Counted from the first letter of the stretch, positions 17,742 to 25,194 are shown. The stretch is DNA of 31,668 nt from UMGS1613 sp045636225 (GCA_045636225.1 JAZTXB010000126.1:1-31668), one strand, 5' to 3'. Notes: generated by a model from the sequence alone, not told the origin. Program-made: numbers and translations.

Positions 17742-18854
17742 ATGCTTTATTTAGATAATTCAGCAACGACAAAAGTATTACCTGAAGTATATAATGCAAT
17801 GAAACCGTATTTAACAACATATTATGGAAATCCGAATAGTAAATACTATGAGCAAGCAAATATATCAAAAAAAGCTGTGGATGAAGCAAGAAATTCAGTA
17901 GCAGAATTTATTAACTGTAATAGTGATGAAATAATTTTTACAGGTGGTTCAACAGAAAGCAATAACTTTATTTTGAAGGGATATTGCTTTGCAAATAGAG
18001 ATAAAGGTCAACATATTATTGTAAGTTCTGTAGAACATTCTTCTATAATAAATACGGCTAAGTTTTTAGAAAAAATAGGTTATGAGGTAACATATTTGCC
18101 GGTTAATAGAGACGGTATAGTTGAAATACAAACACTTAAAGATGCCATAAGAAAAGATACAATTCTAGTATCTATTATGTGGGCAAACAATGAAATAGGT
18201 AGTATAAATGATATAAAAGAATTATCAAAAATATGTCATCAGCATAATATAGCTTTTCATACAGATGCAACTCAAATTGCGGGTAAAAAATTAATTGATT
18301 TATATGATTTTAAAGATATAGATTTTCTTTCATTATCGGCACACAAATTTTATGGTCCAAAAGGTGTTGGCATTGCTTTTATAAGAAAAAATAAAAATGG
18401 ATTATTTCCAAATATAGAACCATTAATGCATGGCGGAGAACAAGAATTTGGCTTGAGAAGTGGTACATTAGCAGTGCATCAAATTGTTGGAATGGGTGCT
18501 GCAACTCAAATTGCAAAGAAAGATTTAGAGAAGAATATTTTAAAATTAGAAGTCGAAGAAAAAAATTTTATTTCAAGAATAAAAGAAGTTTTTGGAGAAA
18601 AAATTGTAATCAATAATGAAAATATAAATAAAATACCTGGACTAATTAGTGTTCGAATAGTTGGGTTTAATAATCAATTGTTTTTAAAAAATGCTTCACA
18701 GATATTATCAGCAAGTACAGGTTCTGCTTGTAGTAATACAAAACCCTCTTACGTTCTTAAATCTTGTGGGTATACTGATGAAGAAATTAGAGAAACTATA
18801 AGATTTTCATTATCTCCATATTCAGATTATGAAGATTTCAAAGAAATTGAATAA
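17742..18854 (+). CDS. dndA: Cysteine desulfurase (DndA/IscS-like), sulfur donor for DndC
   Basis: 370 residues, a NifS/IscS-type PLP enzyme. LDNSATT at the N-terminus, TGGSTESNN (~70), His in SVEHSSI, Asp in HTDATQ, the PLP lysine at Lys202 (SAHKFYGPKG) and catalytic Cys330 in STGSACSN are all visible. It removes sulfur from L-cysteine as a persulfide and passes it to DndC. Being last in the dnd operon, it is the dedicated desulfurase, as DndA is elsewhere. The short Cys loop fits group II desulfurases. Enzyme class certain; the dndA name rests on context. Confidence 0.9.
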   Translation: MLYLDNSATTKVLPEVYNAMKPYLTTYYGNPNSKYYEQANISKKAVDEARNSVAEFINCNSDEIIFTGGSTESNNFILKGYCFANRDKGQHIIVSSVEHSSIINTAKFLEKIGYEVTYLPVNRDGIVEIQTLKDAIRKDTILVSIMWANNEIGSINDIKELSKICHQHNIAFHTDATQIAGKKLIDLYDFKDIDFLSLSAHKFYGPKGVGIAFIRKNKNGLFPNIEPLMHGGEQEFGLRSGTLAVHQIVGMGAATQIAKKDLEKNILKLEVEEKNFISRIKEVFGEKIVINNENINKIPGLISVRIVGFNNQLFLKNASQILSASTGSACSNTKPSYVLKSCGYTDEEIRETIRFSLSPYSDYEDFKEIE

Positions 18855-18877
18855 AAGGAAATGCTTTCCTTTTTTTA
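18854..18877 (+). terminator. Terminator of the Dnd operon
   Basis: AAAGGAAA (18854-18861), loop TGC, TTTCCTTT (18865-18872), then more T. It starts at the last base of the desulfurase stop. Confidence 0.85.
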
Positions 18878-18909
18878 TTTTTTGAATATACTAGTGTAGG
18901 AGTGATAAA

Positions 18910-19191
18910 ATGGCAAAGATTGTAATTGATGCGGGACATGGTGGAAATGATCCTGGTGCTAGTGGTAATGGAATAATAGAGAAAGAATATACTTTAAAAA
19001 TATCACAATATATATATGATAGGTTAAGACAACTTGGATTAGATGTTAAGATGACAAGATTAGAAGATGAGACTTTATCACCATCAGAAAGAGTTAACAG
19101 AGTGCTTAATTCATTTGGAAATACAAGTGATGTAATTGTGCTCTCTAATCACATAAATGCAGGTGGTGCGAAGGTACCTTACGGATACTAA
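18910..19191 (+). pseudogene. Truncated N-acetylmuramoyl-L-alanine amidase (Amidase_3)
   Basis: 93 codons with a good ribosome site (AGGAGTGAT). The zinc ligands of the amidase are kept: His10 (DAGHGG), Glu24 (IIEKEY) and His81 (SNHINAGG). The chain then ends at once in KVPYGY. Complete Amidase_3 domains are about 175-180 residues and carry the catalytic Glu in a later VEYGF-type motif, which is missing here. The product should be inactive. Since the reading is intact up to NAGG, the loss looks like a clean break by insertion or rearrangement, not gradual decay. A perfect palindrome AAGGTACCTT (19171-19180) sits exactly at the break. Confidence 0.75.
19171..19180. other. Palindrome at the amidase break; candidate attachment site
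   Basis: AAGGTACCTT, a perfect 10-base palindrome directly after the last recognisable amidase codons. A serine recombinase gene lies 3.2 kb away. The attachment-site reading is inference. Confidence 0.3.
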
Positions 19192-19200
19192 ATAAAAAAT

Positions 19201-19237
19201 ACTTAAATATACTATTAATATATGATATAATTTAAGT
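19201..19237 (+). promoter_or_regulatory. -10 element flanked by an inverted repeat
   Basis: TATAAT (19226-19231) lies inside ACTTAAAT (19201-19208) / ATTTAAGT (19230-19237), an exact 8-base inverted repeat. A repressor binding both arms would cover the promoter of the BRO-N gene. No good -35 is seen. Confidence 0.4.
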
Positions 19238-19277
19238 AGGGAAATCACAAATAATTTAATATAATAGGAGGTAATGT

Positions 19278-20132
19278 ATGAATCAAGATAAAATGCATTT
19301 AATGAATAAAATTTTTAATAATGAAACAATAAGAACTGTGTGGGATAAAGAAGAAGAAAAATATTATATAAGTGTTGTTGATATAGTAGGAGTTCTATCT
19401 AATAGTAAAGATGGTAGAAAGTATTGGAATAAATTAAAACAAAGGTTAAAAGAAGAAGGTAATGAAACGGTGACAAATTGTCACCAGTTGAAATTGAAAG
19501 CTGGTGATGGGAAATATAGATCAACAGATGTTGTTGATATTGAAGGAATGTTTAGAATAATTGAATCTATTCCTAGTAAAAATGCAGAACCTATAAAAGT
19601 GTGGTTAGCTAAATTAGGAAGCGAAAGAATTAATGAAGTATTTGATCCATCACTTGCTGCACAAAGATCTATGGATTTATATAGAGCAAAAGGTTATGAT
19701 GAAAAATGGATTGCTAAAAGATTAAAAGGAATTCAAGATAGAAAAGAATTAACTGATGTTTGGCAAGAAAATGGAATAACTGAAGGTAAGGAATTTGCAA
19801 TATTAACCAATGAAATCTATAAAGAATGGTCAGGAATGAATGCTAAAGAATATAAACAATATAAAGGACTTCGTAAAGAATCTTTAAGAGATAATATGGA
19901 TAATATTGAAATAATATTAACAGATTTATCAGAAGAAACTGCAAAAAGATTAGCTGAAAAACATAAACCACAAGGTTTAGAACAAAATAAAGAAATCGCT
20001 AGAATGGGTGGACATGCTGCTAAAGTAGCAAGAGAAGATATAGAAAGAAACTTAGGAGAGTCTGTTGTTACTAGACAAAATAGATTAAATTATGAATATA
20101 AAGAAGAAAAACAATTAGAAACATCAAAATAA
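19278..20132 (+). CDS. BRO-N / DinD-like phage antirepressor-type protein
   Basis: 284 residues. The N-terminal ~110 residues form a BRO-N domain (TVWDKEEEKYYISVVDIVGVLS, YWNKLKQRL, ETVTNCHQLKL, DIEGMFRIIESIP, KVWLAKLGSERI), as in phage antirepressors. The C-terminal half (AMEYY-like helix, GYDEKWIAKRLKGI, EWSGMNAKEYKQYKGL, KESLRDNM) matches the DinD/BRO-family proteins widespread in gut bacteria and their mobile elements. It probably binds DNA and responds to damage or regulates the element. AGGAGG precedes the ATG. The transglutaminase-like gene follows after 13 bases. Confidence 0.8.
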   Translation: MNQDKMHLMNKIFNNETIRTVWDKEEEKYYISVVDIVGVLSNSKDGRKYWNKLKQRLKEEGNETVTNCHQLKLKAGDGKYRSTDVVDIEGMFRIIESIPSKNAEPIKVWLAKLGSERINEVFDPSLAAQRSMDLYRAKGYDEKWIAKRLKGIQDRKELTDVWQENGITEGKEFAILTNEIYKEWSGMNAKEYKQYKGLRKESLRDNMDNIEIILTDLSEETAKRLAEKHKPQGLEQNKEIARMGGHAAKVAREDIERNLGESVVTRQNRLNYEYKEEKQLETSK

Positions 20133-20145
20133 AGGTAGTGAAAGT

Positions 20146-20685
20146 ATGAAAATAGAAAACGTTAAAACTCCAGAAGATATATTAGAATTTATGAAATCTA
20201 ATATTAAATATGGCTGGTTAGATATAAATAACGAAGAGCATATAGGTAATATGAAAGGATTTAGAAGTTTATATAGAACTTCAACATTAGAAGAAATTTT
20301 AGATCATAAAATAGGAACTTGTATAGAGCAAGTATATTTAATGAAGCATTTATTAGATAGAATTAATATACCTAATAAAATGTTTTGTACTAGAATTTAT
20401 GAAGGTGAAGATTTTAATGATTTAGAAGCTGAAGAGCATATGCATTGTTTTGTTTTATATTACTTAGATAATAAAGTATATCAAATAGAACATCCTAACT
20501 GGGAAAGAATAGGTATTTATGAATATGAAAATGAAGAAACTGCTATTGATAAAATAAATGAATATTATATAGAAATGGCAGGAGGTCATGCTAGACCAGT
20601 AACTGAATTTTTTGAAGTAGAGCCTAATCTAACATTTAAAGAATTTAATGGTTATATAAATAATTTGGATAAAAAAATAAAGTAA
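20146..20685 (+). CDS. Transglutaminase-fold protein
   Basis: 179 residues, soluble. The Cys-His pair of the transglutaminase-like/papain fold is visible: Cys in IGTCIEQVYLMKHLL (~61-75) and His in EEHMHCFVLYYLDNKVYQIEHPNW, with the latter segment also giving the third polar residue. Such small proteins can be peptidases, amidases or cross-linkers; the substrate cannot be told. No signal peptide, so it acts in the cytoplasm. Probably co-transcribed with the BRO-N gene, with a strong terminator starting in its stop codon. Confidence 0.7.
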   Translation: MKIENVKTPEDILEFMKSNIKYGWLDINNEEHIGNMKGFRSLYRTSTLEEILDHKIGTCIEQVYLMKHLLDRINIPNKMFCTRIYEGEDFNDLEAEEHMHCFVLYYLDNKVYQIEHPNWERIGIYEYENEETAIDKINEYYIEMAGGHARPVTEFFEVEPNLTFKEFNGYINNLDKKIK

Positions 20686-20712
20686 AAGTTTTGTCAATGA
20701 CAAAACTTTTTA
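20684..20712 (+). terminator. Strong intrinsic terminator
   Basis: AAAAGTTTTGTCA (20684-20696) pairs with TGACAAAACTTTT (20698-20710), a stem of up to 12 pairs followed by T. The stem begins within the TAA stop. Confidence 0.85.
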
Positions 20713-20737
20713 AAATACTTTAGTATTAGCAAGCACT

Positions 20738-20780
20738 GAATTTGTACTCCCACAAATTCGTAATGTAGGGATAATCCCTA
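20738..20780. other. Two inverted repeats in the gap before the TIR gene
   Basis: GAATTTGT (20738-20745) / ACAAATTC (20752-20759) over a six-base loop, then TAGGGAT-A-ATCCCTA (20766-20780), an odd-length perfect palindrome. The 254-base gap 20686-20939 otherwise holds a promoter and the leader hairpin. These repeats could be a structured RNA, a protein-binding site or a recombination site; nothing decides between them. Confidence 0.4.
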
Positions 20781-20824
20781 AAAACCTTATTAATCTACAA
20801 ATTATAAATAATTATAAAAAAACA

Positions 20825-20854
20825 TTTACAATAATTTAAATTTTATAGTATAAT
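20825..20854 (+). promoter_or_regulatory. Sigma-A promoter of the TIR-caspase pair
   Basis: TTTACA (20825-20830), 18-base spacer, perfect TATAAT (20849-20854). Transcription would start near 20861, just before the leader hairpin. Confidence 0.65.
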
Positions 20855-20870
20855 AATTGCAATAAATGAA

Positions 20871-20918
20871 GCGCTAGTACAGGCTTATGGTTTATAAGTT
20901 TTTGTGCTGGCGTTTTTT
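20871..20918 (+). promoter_or_regulatory. Leader hairpin with T run (attenuator or small RNA) before the TIR gene
   Basis: The outer stem pairs CGCTAGTACA (20872-20881) with TGTGCTGGCG (20903-20912), ten pairs including two G-U. An inner stem CTTAT/ATAAG follows, and seven T (20913-20919) come right after. It has the form of an intrinsic terminator lying between the promoter and the ribosome site, so a short RNA of ~55 bases would be made and read-through would control the operon. An alternative GTG start at 20904 for the TIR gene lies inside the stem and is not used. Confidence 0.6.
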
Positions 20919-20939
20919 TATGTAGTGGGAGGTGATAAA

Positions 20940-21320
20940 ATGAATAAGAGAGTATTTATAAGTTTTGCTATGGAAGATGAAAATTTAAGGGATTTGTTAG
21001 TCGGACAGTCAAAGAACGATAAATGTCCTTTTGATTTTTATGATATGTCTGTTAAGCAACCTTGGGATACAGAATGGAAGACAAAATGTAGAAGAAAGAT
21101 TAAAGGTTGTGATGGTTTAATTGCAATAGTTACTAAAAATTCCCAAGCCGCAAGTGGTCATTTATGGGAAGTTAAATGTGCAAAAGAGGAAGGCATTCCG
21201 TGTAAAGGAATTTATGGTTATTCAGATAACAAACCAAGTTCTTTGCCGGATGAACTAAAAAATATATCAGTTTCTGAATGGAAATGGGAAACAATTAAAA
21301 ATTGGATAAATTCGTTATAG
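20940..21320 (+). CDS. TIR-like (ThsB/MTH538 type) protein of a type IV Thoeris-like system
   Basis: 126 residues, one Thoeris ThsB/DUF1863-type TIR-like domain. RVFISFAMEDENLRDLL is the first strand and box, FYDMSVKQPWDTEWK the BB-loop region, and HLWEVKCAKEEG carries the conserved Glu77 expected for NAD+ cleavage. In Thoeris systems, this protein senses phage infection and makes a cyclic ADP-ribose-type signal. Start at ATG 20940 is supported by GGGAGGTGAT; an upstream in-frame GTG at 20904 lies in the leader hairpin. The caspase-like gene follows after 9 bases. The pairing with a caspase-like protease, and not with ThsA, points to type IV. Confidence 0.82.
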   Translation: MNKRVFISFAMEDENLRDLLVGQSKNDKCPFDFYDMSVKQPWDTEWKTKCRRKIKGCDGLIAIVTKNSQAASGHLWEVKCAKEEGIPCKGIYGYSDNKPSSLPDELKNISVSEWKWETIKNWINSL

Positions 21321-21329
21321 GAGGAAAAC

Positions 21330-22295
21330 ATGAGGAAGGCGTTAATTGTGGGAATAGACGATTACCCTAAAGCTCCATTAAATGGATGCGTAAATGATGC
21401 AACAGCTATTGCGCAATGTTTACGTAAAAATGGTGATGGATCACCAAATTTTGATATTCACCAAATGAACAACGTAAAGACTTCGGGTGAATTAAAAAAA
21501 GTAATTATGGAACTTTTTGATTCTCCTGTAGATATAGCTTTATTTTACTTTTCGGGTCATGGTTGTAAAACAAATGTTGATGGATATATTGTTACACCAG
21601 ATTATTCCCCTGGAAGTGAAGGTATTCCAATGATGGAAATATTAAGAATTGTTAATAATTCTAAAGCACTAAACAAAATAGTTATTTTAGATTGTTGTTA
21701 TTCAGGTGTTTTTGGTAATGGAACTTTGTTGGATAAAACTACAGAAATAACTGAAGGTGTAACTATACTTACTGCAAGTATGGAAGATCAAGAGGCTCGT
21801 GAAAGTGGTGGTCATGGAATTTTTACTAATTTGTTGATTGAAGCGTTATCAGGTGGAGCAGCTAATATAAATGGTGATATAACACCAGGTTCTATATATT
21901 CGTATATTGATCAAGCATTAGGTGCGTGGGAACAAAGACCTGTTTTTAAAACAAATACACATAGTTTTGTTAAAGTTAGATCAGTTGTTCCTTCTATTGA
22001 ATTATCTATATTACGAAATATTGTTGATTATTTTCCAACATCAACACATGAATTTAAATTAGATCCGTCGTTTGAGTTCACAAATAATAAGGATTATATG
22101 TTAGAAAAAAAAGAACCTTACACCAATTTAGAAAATGTTAAGATTATGAAAAATTTGCAGAAAATGGAAAGCGTAGGGCTCGTTAAACCTGTTGATGAAG
22201 ATCATATGTATTTTGCTGCAATGAATTCAAAAAGTTGTAAACTTACATCATTGGGTTATCATTATTGGACTTTGGTAAAAAAAGGAAAAATTTAA
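21330..22295 (+). CDS. Caspase-like protease effector (type IV Thoeris-like)
   Basis: 321 residues. The N-terminal ~220 residues form a peptidase C14 (caspase) domain: KALIVGIDDYPKAPLNGCVNDA, catalytic His77 (YFSGHGC) and catalytic Cys123 (ILDCCYSG), then GVTILTAS and GGHGIFTNLLIEAL. The C-terminal ~100 residues end in what looks like a winged helix (NLQKMESVGLVKPVDED, KLTSLGYHYW). In type IV Thoeris, a TIR-made cyclic nucleotide binds the C-terminal region and switches on protease activity, killing the infected cell. AGGAGG precedes the start. The C-terminal fold is inferred from pattern only. Confidence 0.85.
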   Translation: MRKALIVGIDDYPKAPLNGCVNDATAIAQCLRKNGDGSPNFDIHQMNNVKTSGELKKVIMELFDSPVDIALFYFSGHGCKTNVDGYIVTPDYSPGSEGIPMMEILRIVNNSKALNKIVILDCCYSGVFGNGTLLDKTTEITEGVTILTASMEDQEARESGGHGIFTNLLIEALSGGAANINGDITPGSIYSYIDQALGAWEQRPVFKTNTHSFVKVRSVVPSIELSILRNIVDYFPTSTHEFKLDPSFEFTNNKDYMLEKKEPYTNLENVKIMKNLQKMESVGLVKPVDEDHMYFAAMNSKSCKLTSLGYHYWTLVKKGKI

Positions 22296-22331
22296 AACGA
22301 CCTAGTACTTTAAGTGCTAGATCGTTTTTTT
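22294..22331. terminator. Bidirectional terminator between convergent genes
   Basis: CTAGTACTT (22302-22310) pairs with AAGTGCTAG (22312-22320), extended by AACGA/TCGTT, with T on the right and A on the left. It serves the caspase gene and, on the other strand, the recombinase gene. Its arms resemble those of the leader hairpin at 20871. Confidence 0.8.
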
Positions 22332-22380
22332 GTTATTATTTGACTAAATAAATTAGGTGAATTTATATTGGCACTATTAA

Positions 22381-24045
22381 TTAACTTGTTATTTTCTCTT
22401 TTTTACCATTTCTACCATAAGGGTTTCTTGGTTTATTAGGATTTTTATATTTAAATGAAAATTCATCTAATATATCATATTTAAATTTAATATTTATTTT
22501 TCTATTTTCATCAACATCAATTCTTTCAATTAATGTTTGTATTAAATCTCTATTAGGTTTTTCTATATCTAATAGTTTTTTTATTTTTTTAGTATAATTT
22601 GGTATTTTATTGGAACTTTGTTTTATTTTAATTATTTCAACTTCAATACTCTCAAGTGATTCATTAATTTCATTAATCTTTTTTTCATATGGAACAGCTA
22701 GCATTTTATATTGTTCAATTGTAATATTTCCTTCTATTCTATCTTCATATATAGTTTGTATTGCTTTAGATAGTTTTTCTTTTTCTTTAAGATATTTCTC
22801 TTTTTTTATAGTTAAAGAATCAGTATTATAATTACTTCTTTTAATGATTTCACTATTTAAATCATCTATATCAAACTCACTAAATAAACTATTTAATAAG
22901 TCTTTTAATTGTTTTAGTACTTGTTCTTCAAAATAATCATAAGGAAAGAAATGAGATGTGCATCTACCTCTTATAGGGTCTCTAGAGTATCTATTACAAT
23001 TCATAGTCCAGTAGCCGTTTCTACATTGAACGCTTATTCTATTACTGCATTCCTTACAGAATATTATTCCTTCAAGAATTCTTCTAGGTCTATCTGTTTT
23101 GATATTAGAAGTTCTTTTCTTTTCCTTTCTTTTTTCTTTAATAATTCTAAACGTTTCTTCATCAACTAAAGGTTCATGTGTTTTCTCTACAGAGATCCAA
23201 TCGCTTTCATCTAAAGTTATTTTCTTTTTAGATTTATAATTTACTTTCGCTTGTTTGTGTTGAACCATATTTCCTGTATACATTTCATTAGAAAGTATTT
23301 TATTTACTGTATGGATTGTCCATTTCGTTTTATCAATAACTCTTTTTGATAAAGGTAAATTTTTATATGCGCTAGGAGTAGGAGCACCTAGATTATTTAA
23401 GCGAGTAGCTATTTCAGATATTCCAACTCCATCAGCACGCCATTCAAACATCATTTTTACATATCCAGCAACATTAGGGTCTACAATTAAATGACCTTTA
23501 TCTTGAGGATCTCTCATATATCCATAACAAGGTTTACTGCCTATAAATTTACCTTCTTTTCTTTTGGCGTCTAATACGCTTCTAATCTTAATTGAGTTCT
23601 GTTTACTATAATAGTCGTTGCAAGCGATTATGAACGTAGAAGAGTCATTACTCGCTTGATTTTTCATACTATCATAGTTTTCCATAATAGATATAAATCT
23701 AACTTTATTTTCAGGGAAATATGACTCTACGTAATAACCGGTCAAAACATGGTCACGACCTAGTCTTGATAAATCTTTAACTATTACAAGATTAATTTTT
23801 TTTAATTCAATATCTTCAATCATTTTTTGAAATCCGGGTCTATCAAATGTAGTGCCTGAATATCCATCATCAATATATTCATTAATTAAATTAAATCCAT
23901 TATTTATACAATATTTTTTTAGTATATCTCTTTGATTAGATACACTTTCGCTATCTGTTTCATATTTTTTATCTTTATCTTCTTGAGAAAGTCTAATATA
24001 AATACCAGCATTATAATTTAAATCAGTTAAACTGTTATAATCCAT
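22381..24045 (-). CDS. Large serine recombinase (TnpX-like site-specific recombinase)
   Basis: 554 residues. The N-terminal resolvase domain has catalytic Ser20 (YIRLSQED), the DDGYSGTTFDRPGF segment and VKDLSRLGRDH. The recombinase domain follows (~160-300, with WTIHTVNKILSNEMYTGN), then a zinc beta-ribbon (CKEC...CNRYSRDPIRGRC) and a C-terminal coiled coil (KEKYLKEKEKLSKAI). Length and order are complete, matching the recombinases of Tn4451/Tn5397-type elements and of integrative elements in Bacillota. It inserts and excises an element at att sites without host factors. Ribosome site GGAGGT precedes the ATG on the minus strand. It converges with the Thoeris-like pair. Confidence 0.92.
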   Translation of the reverse strand: MDYNSLTDLNYNAGIYIRLSQEDKDKKYETDSESVSNQRDILKKYCINNGFNLINEYIDDGYSGTTFDRPGFQKMIEDIELKKINLVIVKDLSRLGRDHVLTGYYVESYFPENKVRFISIMENYDSMKNQASNDSSTFIIACNDYYSKQNSIKIRSVLDAKRKEGKFIGSKPCYGYMRDPQDKGHLIVDPNVAGYVKMMFEWRADGVGISEIATRLNNLGAPTPSAYKNLPLSKRVIDKTKWTIHTVNKILSNEMYTGNMVQHKQAKVNYKSKKKITLDESDWISVEKTHEPLVDEETFRIIKEKRKEKKRTSNIKTDRPRRILEGIIFCKECSNRISVQCRNGYWTMNCNRYSRDPIRGRCTSHFFPYDYFEEQVLKQLKDLLNSLFSEFDIDDLNSEIIKRSNYNTDSLTIKKEKYLKEKEKLSKAIQTIYEDRIEGNITIEQYKMLAVPYEKKINEINESLESIEVEIIKIKQSSNKIPNYTKKIKKLLDIEKPNRDLIQTLIERIDVDENRKINIKFKYDILDEFSFKYKNPNKPRNPYGRNGKKEKITS

Positions 24046-24085
24046 TTAGACCTCCATTTTTATAAATTAAAAAAGAAGAAATAAA

Positions 24086-24205
24086 CTAAGAGTGTTGTTC
24101 CTTAGTGATTTGCTTCATTAGATATTTAAGGATTAATTCCTTTACAATTTCTTTTTTATCGTTTTTCATAGTTAAATCTATGCTATTAACAACAATGTTA
24201 TTCAT
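24086..24205 (-). CDS. 39-residue ORF upstream of the recombinase
   Basis: Start ATG (24203-24205) with an excellent ribosome site GAGGTG; stop TAG (24086-24088). The product starts MNNIVVNSIDLTMKNDKKEI and ends in a basic helix, KELILKYLMKQITKEQ. It lies between the AAA ATPase and recombinase genes in the same direction, 40 bases from the latter. Position and size would suit a recombination directionality factor or regulator, but I do not recognise it. Confidence 0.55.
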   Translation of the reverse strand: MNNIVVNSIDLTMKNDKKEIVKELILKYLMKQITKEQHS

Positions 24206-24237
24206 TTTATTCACCTCTTGCATTATATATATTTTTA

Positions 24238-25179
24238 TTAGTTAATTGATGGTTCTTCATAATGGCAGTGATACATTCTACTGTTAGATGTTCTGCTTTT
24301 TGAAATATGAAGACCTTCTTCTTTTAAAAGATTGATATTTGAATTTAATAATCTTCCAAAACTTTTTGGAGTACAGAATAGTTTTGCGTCGTTAACTATT
24401 TCAGTAGCAGTAAATTCAAAATCTTTCTTTTTAGATGCATACATAATAAATCTTATTAAATTTTGATCCATTATTTCATCATTTTTCTCATCACATACAT
24501 TTAATACTAAATTGCTATCTTTTTCTAAAAGAATATCAATTGGTGAAAAGTCTCTACTGATAGATTTTAATTCTATATGCTTATTATCGTTTTTATCTAT
24601 TAAAGTTATGACTCCATCAACACAGGCGTCTAATCCAACGCTACCAAGAGTTTCTTTTCTTTTGTTTAAATGATGTGTTAGTAGAATAGTGTAATTATAC
24701 TTGTCTGCAATGCTTCTTATTTTAGGCATAAGCTTCTGTGCTATATCTTGAAAGTCATTAATATCATAACCAACACCAGCATCAAAATCTTTCATCATAT
24801 CAATGATTAATAATCTAGTATGATCAGGATCTGAGAATTCAGCTAGTTCATATTCTATATCAAATATACTAACATTTTGATTTTTTCCTCTGTCAATAAG
24901 ATATAAAGATTTTGGGTTTGGTTTTAAATTCATAAATTCCATTCTCTGATTTAATTGAAAAATATCAGATTCTGTGGTAATATATAGTACAGGTGAAGCA
25001 ATTACTTTGTGTCCTAAAAATGGTATTCCATTTGTTATACAGTAAGAAAGTTGCAGTGCCAACATAGACTTTCCTACTTTAGGCTTTGATACGAGTAAAT
25101 AAACACCTTTAGACCTCATTAGTCCTTCGACTATGATGTCTTTTTTTATTGTTTTGTCCACATCTTCGATTGCAATCAA
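24238..25179 (-). CDS. RepA-like AAA ATPase (AAA_25), element replication candidate
   Basis: 313 residues from TTG 25179, which has a perfect GAAAGGAGG ribosome site six bases upstream. The longer frame to 25260 is rejected since it would include the promoter. Walker A SKPKVGKSM (~31-39), Walker B LLIIDMMKD and a LLTHHLNK sensor segment place it among RecA-fold hexameric ATPases of the RepA/RSF1010 and phage type. The C-terminal ~80 residues look like a winged helix (DFEFTATEIVNDAKL, SFGRLLNSNINLLKEEGL). Likely a replicative helicase or regulator of the mobile element. Confidence 0.75.
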   Translation of the reverse strand: MIAIEDVDKTIKKDIIVEGLMRSKGVYLLVSKPKVGKSMLALQLSYCITNGIPFLGHKVIASPVLYITTESDIFQLNQRMEFMNLKPNPKSLYLIDRGKNQNVSIFDIEYELAEFSDPDHTRLLIIDMMKDFDAGVGYDINDFQDIAQKLMPKIRSIADKYNYTILLTHHLNKRKETLGSVGLDACVDGVITLIDKNDNKHIELKSISRDFSPIDILLEKDSNLVLNVCDEKNDEIMDQNLIRFIMYASKKKDFEFTATEIVNDAKLFCTPKSFGRLLNSNINLLKEEGLHISKSRTSNSRMYHCHYEEPSIN

Positions 25180-25194
25180 ATTATTCCTCCTTTC

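Noticed and set aside
9074..18854. Ssp-type single-strand phosphorothioation (SspBCD-E)
   Set aside because: DndC, DndD and DndE are recognised by motifs and order, including the small DndE; no SspB or SspE-like gene is present.
20904..20939. Longer TIR protein starting at GTG 20904
   Set aside because: The extension is encoded by the hairpin and T run and lacks a ribosome site, whereas ATG 20940 has GGGAGGTGAT.
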